Of a stretch of DNA of 64,000 nt, positions 1 to 11,589 are shown piece after piece; the first letter of the stretch is position 1; every line of letters begins with the position of its first letter. This DNA is from Mycocentrospora acerina (lineage: Eukaryota; Ascomycota; Dothideomycetes; Pleosporales), in NCBI GenBank assembly GCA_022701365.1, contig JAKUHH010000236.1, positions 186,001 through 250,000 of the forward strand, written 5' to 3'. The position numbers were made by a program, and so were the translations under genes. The notes under the pieces were generated by a model. The model was not told the DNA's origin, did no database searches, and saw only the letters and a list, made by a program, of their open reading frames with translations.

Positions 1-49
1 GCTGGAGGGACTTCTTCTTGCGCGAAGGAATGGCAATGGATTGCGACAT
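1..49 (-). CDS. possible 5' end of a gene leaving the window
   Basis: On the minus strand an ATG (47-49) opens a frame that stays open to the window edge and reads MSQSIAIPSRKKKSLQ. The basic, polar beginning looks like a genuine N-terminus, but only 16 codons are visible, so the call rests on a start codon and composition alone. Product unknown. Confidence 0.3.
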   Translation of the reverse strand, partial: MSQSIAIPSRKKKSLQ

Positions 50-1438
50 TGTGGTATGGAATGACGGTTGGCGACGACAAGAGAGCAGCACGGAGGTAAA
101 TAGCAAGCTGCGAGTAATGCCGTTACAGAAGGGCAGACACAGAAATGAGAATCTTAAGCCCGTGAGCGTGGTCAAGCAAATACTAGATAGTATGTATGTA
201 TGGCAAGAAAGTAGAGAAGAAAGAAGCCAGGCACCAGACGGGTTGAAACACCACCTCGCTCGCTCGCTCACTCGTGTCACAGTCACAGTCCAGTCACAGC
301 CTCGTCAGACAGTCACGCTTCAGCAGCGACGAATCAGCGCGTGAGGATCAGTGCGGATCGGCACTAGCTAGGTAGTGAGGAGGGGGAACGTGACGTGACA
401 GGGCAAGGCACCCACCACTGTGCATGGGCAACCGCTGGTGTTATCTCTTATCTGCAAGACGTGCGATGAAGGAATAGTAGAAACCCGATGCTATCCGCTA
501 CTATGATGATATAGTATTCGATAGCATGAACAGTGCCAGCGACGTGAATGTGGAGAGGCGCTGTGTGTGAGAGATGTGAGCCGGATATGCGGGTGCAAGG
601 TGACGCGACGTGCGTAGGCTCAGGGTCCTCTCGGAACCAACGAGGGACTATCAATAAACTGCCTCAACGCCAGACATGGGATACCCATAACTCCATCCTT
701 GCTTCTCTTTGCCGACAGACAAGACACCAAGTCGAGGTCACGTCAGCCATATCCACCAATCTCAAGCTTCACAAGCATGATACGCAAAACCAGTCAAACA
801 AAGAGCAGCATACTGCTCGCCACCCACTCCCATTACATCAGTACATAGTCTCGAGCAACTACTTTCCCCTTCAAATTCAGCCACAGTCGTATCGTACATT
901 TGGATATCGCCCGCTCGATCGACAAAAGAAAGAAGAAATGAAAAAGAATACAATGTCGGTCCAGCCGAAGCTCCAAACCAGCATAATGAAAGAAAAACAA
1001 TGGCCACAAATAAACGCCTGCCCAGTCGAAGGTCATCCTTGCCCTTTCCCATCGAAAGTGTGAAACATGCGTAGAAATTAGGGCCAGGATTACGAATATG
1101 ACGAAAAGCACGCTTTACTGGCCAAACAAAAAACCCTCCAGGCATCTAGCCAAAAGCTCATGTCCATGCCACCTACAAAACAAATGTCTGACCATTGATA
1201 TCACATCCTCACCACTCCTACCTCCTATGGGTATCCCAAACAGAACTGAAAAAAATAGCCCCATGTGCTCTGTACTCCTTTCAGCGCCACCATGTGCTCA
1301 AGAATAATCGTACCAGAAAGGGCAAAGGAATTGATTGCATGCATGTGAAAAAGAGTGTCAAACAGCGGGGAGAACATAGTAAAAATCGGGGGTATCGTGG
1401 TTTCGTCGTGGCGCGTCGCGTGGTGGGAGGAGGCGAGT
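50..1438. other. intergenic region, no gene seen
   Basis: About 1.4 kb between the putative start of the edge gene and the 3' end of the RasGAP gene. Short open frames exist on both strands, but none has recognisable protein character or a convincing splice structure. The right-hand part (about 900-1438) probably holds the RasGAP 3' UTR. Nothing else recognised. Confidence 0.5.
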
Positions 1439-3987
1439 CTACCATCCTTTCTTCCGTGCAAACCGCTTATTGAGCAGCACGAGAACCTTGGACACGTTGA
1501 ACTGAACGTACTCGAGGTCCAAATCTTCCTGATTGTCCTTTTGCATCTCTAGGAGGTCATCTAGCTTGAGATCCAGCTCGAGGAGACCACGGTTGCGGCC
1601 TTTGTAGTGCAGGGAGATGACAAAAGTACCAGGCAGCGGGCTCGTGAAGTTGAAATAAATGTTGGCTCTCCGGTTCTCCGGAACATTACTCTTCTGAATC
1701 ACGCCCTCTTTCTCGAGTTGTTGATGAGTGAATTTGTACGGTCCCAAGACTTGGTGTTTCTGCTGCTTCCTCGTCTTTCCCTCGGACTGACTGCGTACGT
1801 TGTGCAGATAAGACTTGTACGTCTCAAGTTGTCCGATCAAGTAGGCGTTATGGTCTCGAATAGTGCGGAACACTTCATCGAGTTTTCGTGTTTCGTCGAT
1901 GACCTTATCTTTCATAGATCCTAGGTGAACCAACTCTTGCTCAACCTCGTCTCTGAGAAGCGAAAACTGATCTTCCTTGTCGATAACGCCCATTTCTTGG
2001 AGTTGACTGAGTAACTCCATGCTTCGAATTCCCTTCTTCACCATCACCGAGTCGTTCTTCGTCGTAGCGGCTGCTTCAGCGATCTTATCCAGTCTCAGAG
2101 GACGTATGGTCACTGCGGTCTTGGGTGGAAGTGAGCGAAGAATCATGACAAAAGTCGACTTTGCCTCCATGAAGAAGATCTCTTCTTGTGTGATATCCAA
2201 AGCTGCGGTAAAATCGTCAAGTGGTGTCTCCCATTTGCTGAACAAGGGCAAGTTGATGGCCCTGTTTTCTTTCCGTGGAAGTTGAGCTGGAGCTGGTCCG
2301 AGTTCTGAAAGAATCACACCCAAATGCGAGCTGTCATCCTTTGCCTGAGTCAAGTTAGTGCACCTCCTTGATTATTCTGTACGCCAGAGAACTTACCAGT
2401 TCTGCAGCATGCCTTTCCAACAGTTGATGCGTCGCGTACACCTCATTGAGTGTAATAGAAAGTTCAAGGTCCTTTTTTGACAAAGCCACATAGTTATCAA
2501 TCTCCAAGCTCTCGTAGAAGTCCTGAACCTCGCAAAGGTCAAGAAGAAACTTGTTGATTCGATCTTTGTTCTGGTGGACAAAGGGCTGTAGTTTGGCCAT
2601 ATATGGCTCCTTCGCGTACGACGGCTTGTTCGCCAGGTTCTGCAGCATCTTCGCAATATACGTGAGTGTTCGCTTAGGATTCTCAGCTGGTGTAGCGTCG
2701 ATGAGCATGTATGATCGCGGAGTGACGATTGCGGGATTGATGAATCGGAGAAAGAAGAAGCCGCCGATAAGTGTGCAAATGGTCTGATCTTGTGCATCGG
2801 GGTACTTTCGTCGTGACAAACTGCGAATCTGCTTGCATATCCACCTGATGCCGTATGGCGTCTCATCCAGACCCTTGATGATGGTGCTCAAGAAGTTGTT
2901 CGCTATTTCCATAAGCATTGTCACACGTGGTCCAATAATTCGCTGGACTTCTTGGTTCTCTGCAGCCTGCTCTGCAGTCACTCCCTTGGGAAGATTGGCG
3001 GGTAATTTGTCTTGCTCTTCGAGCTCCTGGACCATCTTTTCGTAGACTTTGAGCGGATTGATCTCGAGATCCAGGTCCTTTAGTTCGATGAGTGAGTTGA
3101 TACTGTCCTGTAAGACAACCTTGAGGTAGCTCTGGCCAGGTCCTCTCCGGGTGTATGTGGTCATCATGCGCGAGACGGGAGTGTTTGCGCGTAGAAGCGA
3201 ACTGTAATCTGGAGTGTTGTCAAACTGAAATGTGAGTACCGACTAGTTCTATGTTAGCTAGATGCTGCAGGAGATGGGATGTATTTCGTACCTGGAACAT
3301 GGTCAAGAGCAAGTGCTCTTCACGACTTTCATACTGGTTTCCATAGATGGTAAACATGACAGTCTGAAGCAGGGCGTCGATCTCAGCCATGGAGACTAGG
3401 CGACAGAGGTGAGCAACATGGCGTGGTTCAGATTGCAGGAGGAAGAGCAGGTTGCCGTATTTCTGCGTCTTGTCGTCGTTGGGGAAGAATCCCTCCTGTA
3501 GTTCGAGTCCGTCTTCAAGGTGACTTGCGACTTCGTTTTGCTGCAGACGGTCAGTATCGCTTCCAGTGTTACCAATTGATGTGTGAATCCTACCTCTTCC
3601 AAGGCCATTCGATTCTGAATGAGCAGCGCTATCCGCGAATCAAGGTATCGCACGTCTTTCTCGAGGACAAAGTTTTTCTTCGACTGCGACGAGATCTTGG
3701 ATTTTAATTCGCGCAGTATCTTCTGGGCTACGAAAAGTTAGCATGTAGTTTCGACTGCACTTGGGTTTATGTCTACGCATACCTCTAGCCAGATCATCCT
3801 CAATCTCAAGGTCTTTGTCCTTTGCTGACATGGACAGATACAACGCCGTGACAGAGTACCGTTTTGACTGGCGCACCGAGCGCGCACCGTCGTGCGAGGA
3901 CATTGTGTTCTGGCGCGAGACGGGTATGAAGGACGACGACGAGGAGGTCGACGCCCGGGAAGGAGCGTGCAGCATTGAGACAGCCAT
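1439..3987 (-). CDS. gap1: Ras GTPase-activating protein, Gap1/Sar1 (IQGAP-related) family
   Basis: Stimulates GTP hydrolysis by Ras and so switches Ras signalling off. Five exons (3987-3783, 3727-3594, 3540-3292, 3242-2397, 2344-1439) join to 779 residues, close to S. pombe Gap1. All four introns are 49-55 bp with GT..AG ends and keep frame. Residues about 60-115 form a charged helical, coiled-coil-like segment. The RasGAP domain follows: a candidate arginine finger lies in LLRANT (R214), and the family signature FLRFINPAIVTP is at about 360-371. Exon 5 encodes the RasGAP C-terminal domain, rich in charged helices, and ends KRFARKKGW. I start at the first ATG in frame (3985-3987); the frame is open upstream to 4020 but without ATG. 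A second in-frame ATG (MSSHDG) lies 28 codons on. No IQ motifs or calponin domain seen, as in other short fungal members. Confidence 0.93.
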
Positions 3988-5779
3988 GGCTGCAGGAGTC
4001 GCGGTGGCTGTAGACTGCAATCAAGACACGCACAGGCGTAGCTGGACGTCACGCAAGCGATACACGCAGCGGCGCGATGTCTTGGACGGATGTGCGAGTT
4101 TGATGTGATTGTGCGTTTGTGCTGTTGTGTTTTTGTGTTATTGTGAGTCGGGCAGCAGCGATGCAGCTGGCAGGCGATTGCTGGACAGAGGCGAACGGGG
4201 TCGTGGCTTGCGAACGGTTCGCGGGCGCAGACTGACGGACGGGCAGATAGGGTCCGCGCGCGCTGAGTGGTGGGTCGGCGTGGGAGACGCGACAAGCAGG
4301 TGCGGGGGGGCCTCAGACGGTGAGTGGACAGGGGGATTCCTGCGACATTCCAGGAGCAACACGTCGAGGGGCCGGATTGGTGGGCGTGCGTGAGGGCGAG
4401 GCAGCGAGAGGGCAAGGCAGCGAAGGGGCGAGAGCGAGAGGGTGAGGGAGCAGCAGACGGGCGGGCTGAGGCGTCGAGTGTATGTACGCAGGGCAAGAGC
4501 GATGGGCGAGCGGGAAGGAGCAGTGTTTCAGAGCGTTAGGCGGACGGATAGGACAGGGGCGACTTGAGTGTGGAGAGCATGCAGCAGACGGCGCGGGATA
4601 GGGCAGGGTAGTGCAGCGCAGTCGGCAACGTCGACAGCAACACAACCGAGGGGCTCTGCAGCAGCTGTCTGTGAACGAGTGTCTGGTTGCGCAAGCCGAG
4701 TCTTGAAGAGATGATGCACAGGGCCCCAGGCGCAGGGTTCGCATACAACTCCTAGGCCCATCTGAAACTATGGTCAGGTGCGGTGATTTTTATTTGCATC
4801 CTTGTCCCCCTTATCCTATCCGAGCATCTCCTCCCAAAGCAGCCAGGGCGAGCACTGGTTCTTGGCGCTACTACACCCATGACCCATGGTAGCCATCTCG
4901 TGTGCAAGGCATCCGCGGGCCGCCCGTCGTCTACCATCCACCAGAAGAAAGGGAGACAGCTGTCTTCACGCATCCCGCTGCTGTGTTTGGCATGCACTGC
5001 TGGACAAGGCATGCAGGCCTGGCTACACTGCCGCTCAAAGTAAACTTGCTGTCGTGCTGCCACGACTTGCAACCGATCCTTCCTCTTCTTCATGCGATCT
5101 AGTCCATCTCCATTGAGCTGCCTGCCATATCCAAATGCATATTGCCTCGACGTGCAATTAAAATGCCTTCCTCCTTGTGCAAGACAAGCAGCCAATCACA
5201 TGCCCCTCGGTCAGCTTGCAAGCCACCACGGCTATCGCAATATATCCCAAAACCGTCGCAGTGGTTCGCCATCAACTACGGAAATTCAAACCGCCACGCA
5301 TCGACAGAAGCAACGGTAAACGGTGAGCTCGAGACTCATGTCGGTTGGGTCTGTACGTGCCGCATGCAAGCACGAGCCCAGGGATGCAAAAACAGTGGCC
5401 TGATCCCACAGCCATATCCACTTACGATAACGTCGACAACTCGGCACCCACGGAAACTATCTCGCGACGTCTTAGCCCGTGGTTCCCAAATGCACTCGCC
5501 AAGTGCCAATCTGGCAGCAATCGGGCCATGCACAAAATATCGTAATATCGTTTCCAGCTGCAAACGCCTTGTCAAGCCCCAGGGAACACAAGGTCAGAAG
5601 GAAAAACTCCATCATTACACGGTGACGCCATGCGCACAAACAAAAAACTAAAGGCGCGCAAAGCGACCAACTCCACAATTCAGGGACGTGGTCGGACAGG
5701 ACGGGTATGCCTGGCTCAATACCTGTCTATGCACGTCGATCATGGCGCCAGACATGGCCCTTCCACCGTTCTCCCCGAG
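3988..5779. other. intergenic region, RasGAP promoter and DUF6594 3' flank
   Basis: About 1.8 kb. The part at 4150-4750 is strongly purine/G-rich on the plus strand, so the RasGAP transcript side is C-rich, as in a long 5' leader. The overlapping Arg- and Pro-rich open frames on both strands here look like composition artefacts. No conserved protein, tRNA or repeat recognised in 4750-5779. Confidence 0.5.
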
Positions 5780-8554
5780 TCAGTGCACAAAGGCGGCCAG
5801 CAGTGCCATTGTTCCAAAGTAGCTAATATGCATCAGCTCACAGTTCACTCAACTTCAGAATGCTGCACCCCAAGTATAGTCTTGCAGAAGCAGCGTGCGC
5901 GGCCTGGGGCAGTGCCTGAGAGAAAAGACGTTGGACTCAAACTCGAGTTGGAGTTTCACGTGTCTCACGACTCAAGAATGACGAGAGTTTCGGCAGCACT
6001 CCTAACACCTGGTGCCGCTTTCGACCCCGCAATATACCAATTTCAGACTACCAGCCATGGGTCGCCTGGTCATTCGATAGAAAAGTTGTGCAAGAGAAAA
6101 AGTAACTTACATGGAGGCAATACCGGTCCATTCCTGAACAGTCATGAAATTCATCAGCTCAGGCGTCGATGTGATGAGCTTAAGTCCGCTGGCACCGATA
6201 AGCAAAAGAACGAAGAGCCGGCCAAGCAGGTTGGGCACTATCGCAAAAGCCATGAGGGGAAGCATCAAGACTAACGGGAGCCAGACGGCCGTGGAATGGC
6301 CTTGCTCGCCTGTGGCCTTTACAGGCTTTGTTCGCGAAACGGCGAGAAGGTCATCCTTGTGCTCAAGAAAACGTGACTCGGTTTGATCGATTGGCGCGCG
6401 TTTATCCATCCATCTGCGATAAGACTGAACATTTTCCGCGCTTGCGGGCTCTAGGTTATTCGTTACATTGCCGAACGAAGAAAGCGCTTGATCTGGACAC
6501 GTCAACATCGTTTTTTTGCTGCAAGAGATACTTCACAGTACGTACTGTACTGTCCTAGCTTCTGGAAAATGCGGCCGAGTAGTTCCGTTCTTTTGTAAAC
6601 CAATCCATTGCCATAACGAGCATCACCTCGCCTTGATGCAGGATGAGCGTGCCCCGATTCATCCTTGTATGACGTCTGGGCAATGCACTCGTCAAGATAA
6701 CGAAGTTCCTCCTCCAACTCGCTAATCTCATCTTGCAAGTGGAGCAAAACCCGGTGATTCAGATTCTCAAATTTGCGATACAAGGGCACGAGATGTCCTG
6801 CTCGCGGATGATCACTGCTCCCTTTGGACGGATTACTAAGCTTATCGGCCAGTAGCTCGTATCCTACTACCGTGGTCTTGCTTAAATCAGGTCCGGGGGC
6901 ATACGGCGGATACTGTTGTGTATACCCAGCAGGTTGATGATAAGCAGGGGTGCTCTGAGGGTCCGGGACCTCCGGAGCAACCATGGGAGGTTGCAGGGCC
7001 ACTGCAAAACCATGTACACTCTCGGGAGAATGTGGTGATTGCCCAATCTGAAGTGGAGGCGGTATGTACGGCATAGGAGACCACGGCTGTCCCGCAGTTT
7101 GGAGACTTGACGGAGATGCTCCCGTAGGAGAGTAAGGGTCGTAATATGGCACGGAAGGATAGGGAGCTGGAGACGGCACGACATGGCGACGAGATTTCTT
7201 CCGAGAAGAGGGAGTTTGGTGTATATGATTAGCAAGGTCCTGCTCCTGTTGTCGGAGGCGTCTTGCGTGCAGATCGCTCTCTTGAGAAGATGCCGACGAC
7301 GTCCTGGGAGGAGCGATGCTTGAGGAATTGTGGGCGTGGTCAGTGTCAACAGAGTAAACGTTCGTCCCATGTTCTCCTCTAATTTCTTTTTCGCTGGGTT
7401 CGTCACCTTCGTCGTCATCGTCTTCTTTCTCTTCTAAACTCTCCCTTTGATCGCCATGGCCGTGAACGAAACTACTGGCGTACAATGGCACTTTAGGATT
7501 ACGTGGTTGTCGGCGACGATGATGATGATGAGATACGTCACTATTGGACTTCCGGGTCAAAGCGGGCGAGGTTGCCGGTGAATCATTCATCTGCTCGTTC
7601 TCCCCTGCATTAGAGGACAAGCCATCTTGAGTGCGAGAATCCCCGGACGATGAAGAAGACGAAGATGCGTTCGGTTGGACAATGTAAGAAGCTCCGCTCT
7701 CGAACTCTTCAGGTGCAAAGTCTTGGTTCAGATATTGGAAAACGTCAGGTTTCGCAGGCTCCACTTCACATGTTGTTATGATGTCTGCGCTCTCATTTAC
7801 AAGCACTCTCTCTCGCACATAGGGCCTGTCGTAAGAATCTTGTGTAACAGTTGAATTGCTTCCAGTAGGCGCATAGGATCGCTGTGTTGATCTGGAGGAA
7901 CTCGAGGCTAGAGATGGATTTGATAGGTTGCTCAGACCCTCCAGACGTCGCTGCGTCGTGTTCTGCTTGTCTCGTACCCGCAAACGGCCTGTGGCGCTCT
8001 CTTCCCCTCTCAGCCGGCGGCGCATACGGGAATCCACTGTAGAGCTAACCGCAGAGCCGGTGTGGTTCTGCAACGGCTTGCTCTCCTTGCCCTCCAATAT
8101 TTGACCCAGTCTTGGTATATAAGCACCCGTATTCTCATCCCAATCCATCTCCAGCTCCCCAGACTGTGGTAACGCTGACGTATTGTCGATGAACGAGTCA
8201 ATCCTCGTAATCTTCCTCGACGTGCTTTTGTCGCGCTTACTCTTCTTGCCACGTCCTTTTCTCACGTCTTCATACGGGGATACAGAGCGCATGGAATCCT
8301 TGGCGCCTGAGAGGGTGCGTGAGGGACGGCGTCGTGCGTGTGGACTTCCACCGGGCTGCTGGCCACTGGACGGCGCTTTCAGACTCTCATGGCGCACATC
8401 AGAGATATCGGAGTAAGGGCTAGGGTGCCGCGAACGAGGCTGGTCATCTTGGATAGCCCCGTGGTCCGCCTACCAAAGGTGTGTCGATCAGCATCCACAA
8501 CCACGTGCGGCAATATGACAATGCACAGGAAACTGCCGCTCTTGTACCCACCAT
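5780..8554 (-). CDS. DUF6594-domain integral membrane protein
   Basis: Function unknown. The family is fungal and combines a cytosolic helical domain with C-terminal membrane helices. Proposed exons: 8554-8552 (ATG only), 8469-6546, 6492-6111, 5822-5780; they join to 783 residues in frame. Residues 1 to about 480 are low-complexity, rich in Ser, Pro and Arg, with acidic runs and a His run. The domain begins near KLSNPSKGSSDHPRAGH and includes the charged helix LLHLQDEISELEEELRYLDE. Three hydrophobic helices follow: VWLPLVLMLPLMAFAIV, LLGRLFVLLLIGASGL, and one built across the last intron, IASIYFGTMALLAAFVH. The frame has no ATG between acceptor 8470 and 8292, so the start depends on an 82-bp intron directly after ATG; the fallback start is Met at 8290-8292. 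The last 43-nt exon lies behind a 288-bp intron and is easily missed. Exon 2 and the domain call are secure; both ends are inferred. Confidence 0.8.
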
Positions 8555-9257
8555 GCTACGTGTACTTTAAAATTTGTGTTTTCACCAGCAGCAGCGGCAG
8601 TGCGCAAGGACGGCTCTATCAGTGGGTTTGGTACTGGAGGATGGGACTTTGTGCAGGGACGCTGATTGCAGACGGTATGGAAACAAGAGCAGGATGACAA
8701 AGAGCATTTACTGGCATACTGAAAACAACCGGGGGAATGTGTCGTACAACTTGGGAGGCTGAGTGGACAGGGAAAATGCAGGCAATTGGTTGTTTTTGTG
8801 GTCGCACGTTCTGCCGTCAGCCGAGCAATGTATGCGCACATGCGAGACAGGAGTCAACATCTTGATTGTGGGTGCACGGTTGTGCCACATATGCAAGCGG
8901 AAGTGTGGGCGCCTGGCCAATCAAGCTGCATGAACGCCGTGGCTAACGATGCGCGGTGACCAGCAGCTTGAGACAATGCTTGGATAATACCGGTAAGTAT
9001 TGTCTTTTCCGCCAGATCGTTCGGCTTGAAGGGTCTAGCGTTGCGCGTAGATGCCTGATGGATAACGATGCTGAGGTTAGCCAAGGCAACGTTTGGCGAT
9101 GCTCGCACTCTGAAGCAAAACGCAGAATAAAAACAACACAGCCATTTCGATTTTATTACATGCCAACCGCATAACGTCTCTTAATCAAAGCTTATATGGA
9201 TCTACATTAATCGCGATCGACCAATATCCTACACCCAAACAGTTCAGTATCGAATTC
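8555..9257. other. intergenic region, no gene seen
   Basis: About 700 bp between the DUF6594 gene start and the 3' end of the NADH dehydrogenase gene, both on the minus strand. It should hold the DUF6594 promoter and the dehydrogenase 3' UTR. No RNA gene, repeat or conserved frame seen. Confidence 0.5.
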
Positions 9258-11154
9258 TCAGAATCGGCTGATATCCCTCCCGAACAACCAATTGATCACC
9301 CTGCACAAAATTAGCTTTCGTTGCTGCTCATTTCCCAACAATGCCGTCGATGAGAAAACTTACCAGTAGACCGGTACCAATATCTTATTTCTCCAACTCA
9401 GCGTCATCGTAACATACGCTCCTCTCCACATGATCCACGCAAGAAACCCTTGCAGTCGGCCTCCCTTACCTCCCTGGAATAATGCGTTCCAATCACCGAT
9501 ATACGCCATAGTTCCCATGTCCTTGTACGTAAATTGAGTCTTGTCAATGTCACCTCTGTTGAAGTGTTTGGATAGCCATTTCGCTTTCTGTGCGGCCACT
9601 TGTGCGGTAGCGGGGTAGTGTGTGCCCTCAATCACGCCGCAGTCGCCAAGGGCGTAGACGTCGTGAAGGACGGCTTCGGAATTTGAAGTAGTGAGTTTGA
9701 TACGCAGACGGGCGTCCGTGATGATTGAGCCAGAGCGAGGATCTTTCTTGACCTTCCATTTCCCGTCCTGGACATTGGTGGTAGTGTCTGGAGAGTCGAG
9801 GAGCTTCAAATTATCTGGAACGGCACGAACGCTATCGAGAGCTTTGCCTACAAATGGGTTCTGCATGAGTCCTGTGCCTGCTCTGAGTCAGTATTTGGGC
9901 TTTGGTACCAGATCAGGGTGAACATACTCCAAACGCACATGCCAATGCCTACCTCCCCCTCCTCTTTAACTTTGAGCGTGTAAACAGCTTTTCTAGCATT
10001 AGATGTGAAAGGTGCATATGGATCCTCCTCTTCTGTCAAGCTCGCTGGAGCTCCAAGTCGTAGCTCTTCTACATGATGCTTTGTTTTGATCTGGATACCC
10101 TCACGCTTGAACTTGGCCATGGCATACGCAGCCAGTTTCTCGTCGAACATAGGGAGGACCTTCTCAGCGACATCGTATACAGTGATTTTGTGAAATTTGA
10201 TGAGGCCTGGATAAATTCTCTTCAAGTCCTCGTTGATCAGATCGTGAAGCTCGGCACTGAACTCAATGCCCGTCGGACCACCTCCAATGACTGCAAAATT
10301 GAGAAGTTGTCTCCTCATCTCATCCGTCGTGGTTGGCAAAGCCGCGGCTTCAAATAGAGCCAACAAACGATTCCTGATCTTTCGCGCATCACCAACATCC
10401 TTTAGGAAGAATGCATGCTCTTTCACTCCTGGTGTTCCAAACGTCTGGCTGTAGCAGCCAACGGTGACAACCAACTTGTCGTATGTTAAATCGAATGTCC
10501 TTCCTTTCTCATTCTGTCTCTGTAAATCCAACTGTTCCTTTGTCTCTCCCGCATGACGATCAGTCGTCAGTGCTAGACTCTGTGTCGGATCGTCAATCGA
10601 CTGCTCGATGGTGATTGTTTTATTCTTGAAGTCAGCATTATCTGCCCAGCCTTGAAAGAAATTGACTTTAGTACGACGACTTCGTACAGGTTCCAATGCT
10701 GTTCGAAATTCGAGTGTTCCTACTGCTGTTGATGCGAGTAGTGGTGTGAATGCAAAGTAAGACCGAGGCGAGACGACGACGGCCTGATATTTCTTGGAAT
10801 CAAGCTGCCTTGCAACAGTAAAACCTGCCCATCCGCTACCTAATATAACAACTCGTTCGCGATCTAGAAAAACTGATAAGTTTCTGATGTTTATTGGTAA
10901 AATATCTCCACTCCTGACAATTGTAAAGGAAATTCAATTGATTGCTTCCACTTACTGTCCTTTTCGCGATCCAATTGATTGATAGCAATACCCCTTCTTT
11001 GCTCGTAGCCCACAGAACTTAATCTAGCATCTATTTTGCTGTAATGAGACCGTGTTCGCGTCGCCAATTCTGTATAGCCGGTTCTGAGTGACGATAGCTC
11101 ACGGGCACCTGTAGGTAGCCGACACGCAGACGAAAAGCGAGTAGAAAGAGGCAT
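9258..11154 (-). CDS. nde1: alternative (type II, rotenone-insensitive) NADH:ubiquinone oxidoreductase, mitochondrial
   Basis: Oxidises NADH and reduces ubiquinone without proton pumping, at the inner mitochondrial membrane. Exons 11154-10956, 10863-9928, 9877-9364 and 9300-9258 give 563 residues. The N-terminus (MPLSTRFSSACRLPTGARE) is basic, hydroxylated and poor in acidic residues, as in a mitochondrial targeting peptide. The FAD-binding Rossmann motif VVILGSGWAGF begins exon 2 and the NAD-binding motif FAVIGGGPTGIEF lies in its middle. The family tail VPVYWVINWLFGRDISRF is split by the last intron and reads perfectly only after splicing, which fixes the 43-nt last exon. I see no EF-hand insertion, so this resembles the calcium-independent fungal forms. 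Internal (NDI) versus external (NDE) orientation cannot be read from sequence alone, so the symbol is tentative. The start is the only ATG before the targeting region; the frame upstream to 11214 lacks ATG. Confidence 0.92.
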
Positions 11155-11589
11155 TGGCGTGTTTCTTCCTTGTGTATTCCTCGAAGACAAAGTAAACGTT
11201 GGTTGGTATATCAATTATTTCCTAGGCGGAACTTTTCGGCGACAAATGACGTATCCCGAACCGCGCCGGTCCGGCGCGTCATCTTGGCGCGGTTCGCGGT
11301 CATTCAGCACCACCGACATTAAAATTGTTAAACATCGATATGATCAAGCAGAGATTAGGTCGAAAATTCTGTAATTCAAAGACTTTTTCGATACACAACG
11401 CGCACATGCTCATGGCGCAATACGAATAAAACCCCAGTTGGTTGTCTAATCTTTTAACAAGTCAATGTAGAAACCCAGCCAGCTTGAAAGAGAAAACTAT
11501 GCGATTCGTTGCCAGTGTTTAATCCTTCGCAAATCAAAATAAAACAACAAAATAGCATGACTTCGTTCCATTGGGTATTGAACACCGAA
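11155..11589. promoter_or_regulatory. promoter region of the NADH dehydrogenase gene with GC-rich palindromes
   Basis: 435 bp between CMR1 stop and the dehydrogenase start. A GC-rich island lies about 100-140 bp upstream of the ATG. It contains the palindrome CGCCGG-T-CCGGCG (about 11264-11276), an 11-bp inverted repeat (11257-11267 against 11286-11296, arms CGAACCGCGCC and its complement) and a CRE-like TGACGTA at about 11247. CGG/CCG triplets in this arrangement are typical of Zn2Cys6 regulator sites; which factor binds is unknown. Confidence 0.45.

Noticed and set aside
548..1145. Overlapping open frames on both strands near the left edge
   Set aside because: No recognisable domains, no splice continuity, and they contradict each other.
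4313..4761. Arg/Pro/Cys-rich frames upstream of the RasGAP gene
   Set aside because: Frames overlap in several phases on both strands in biased sequence; no homologous motif.
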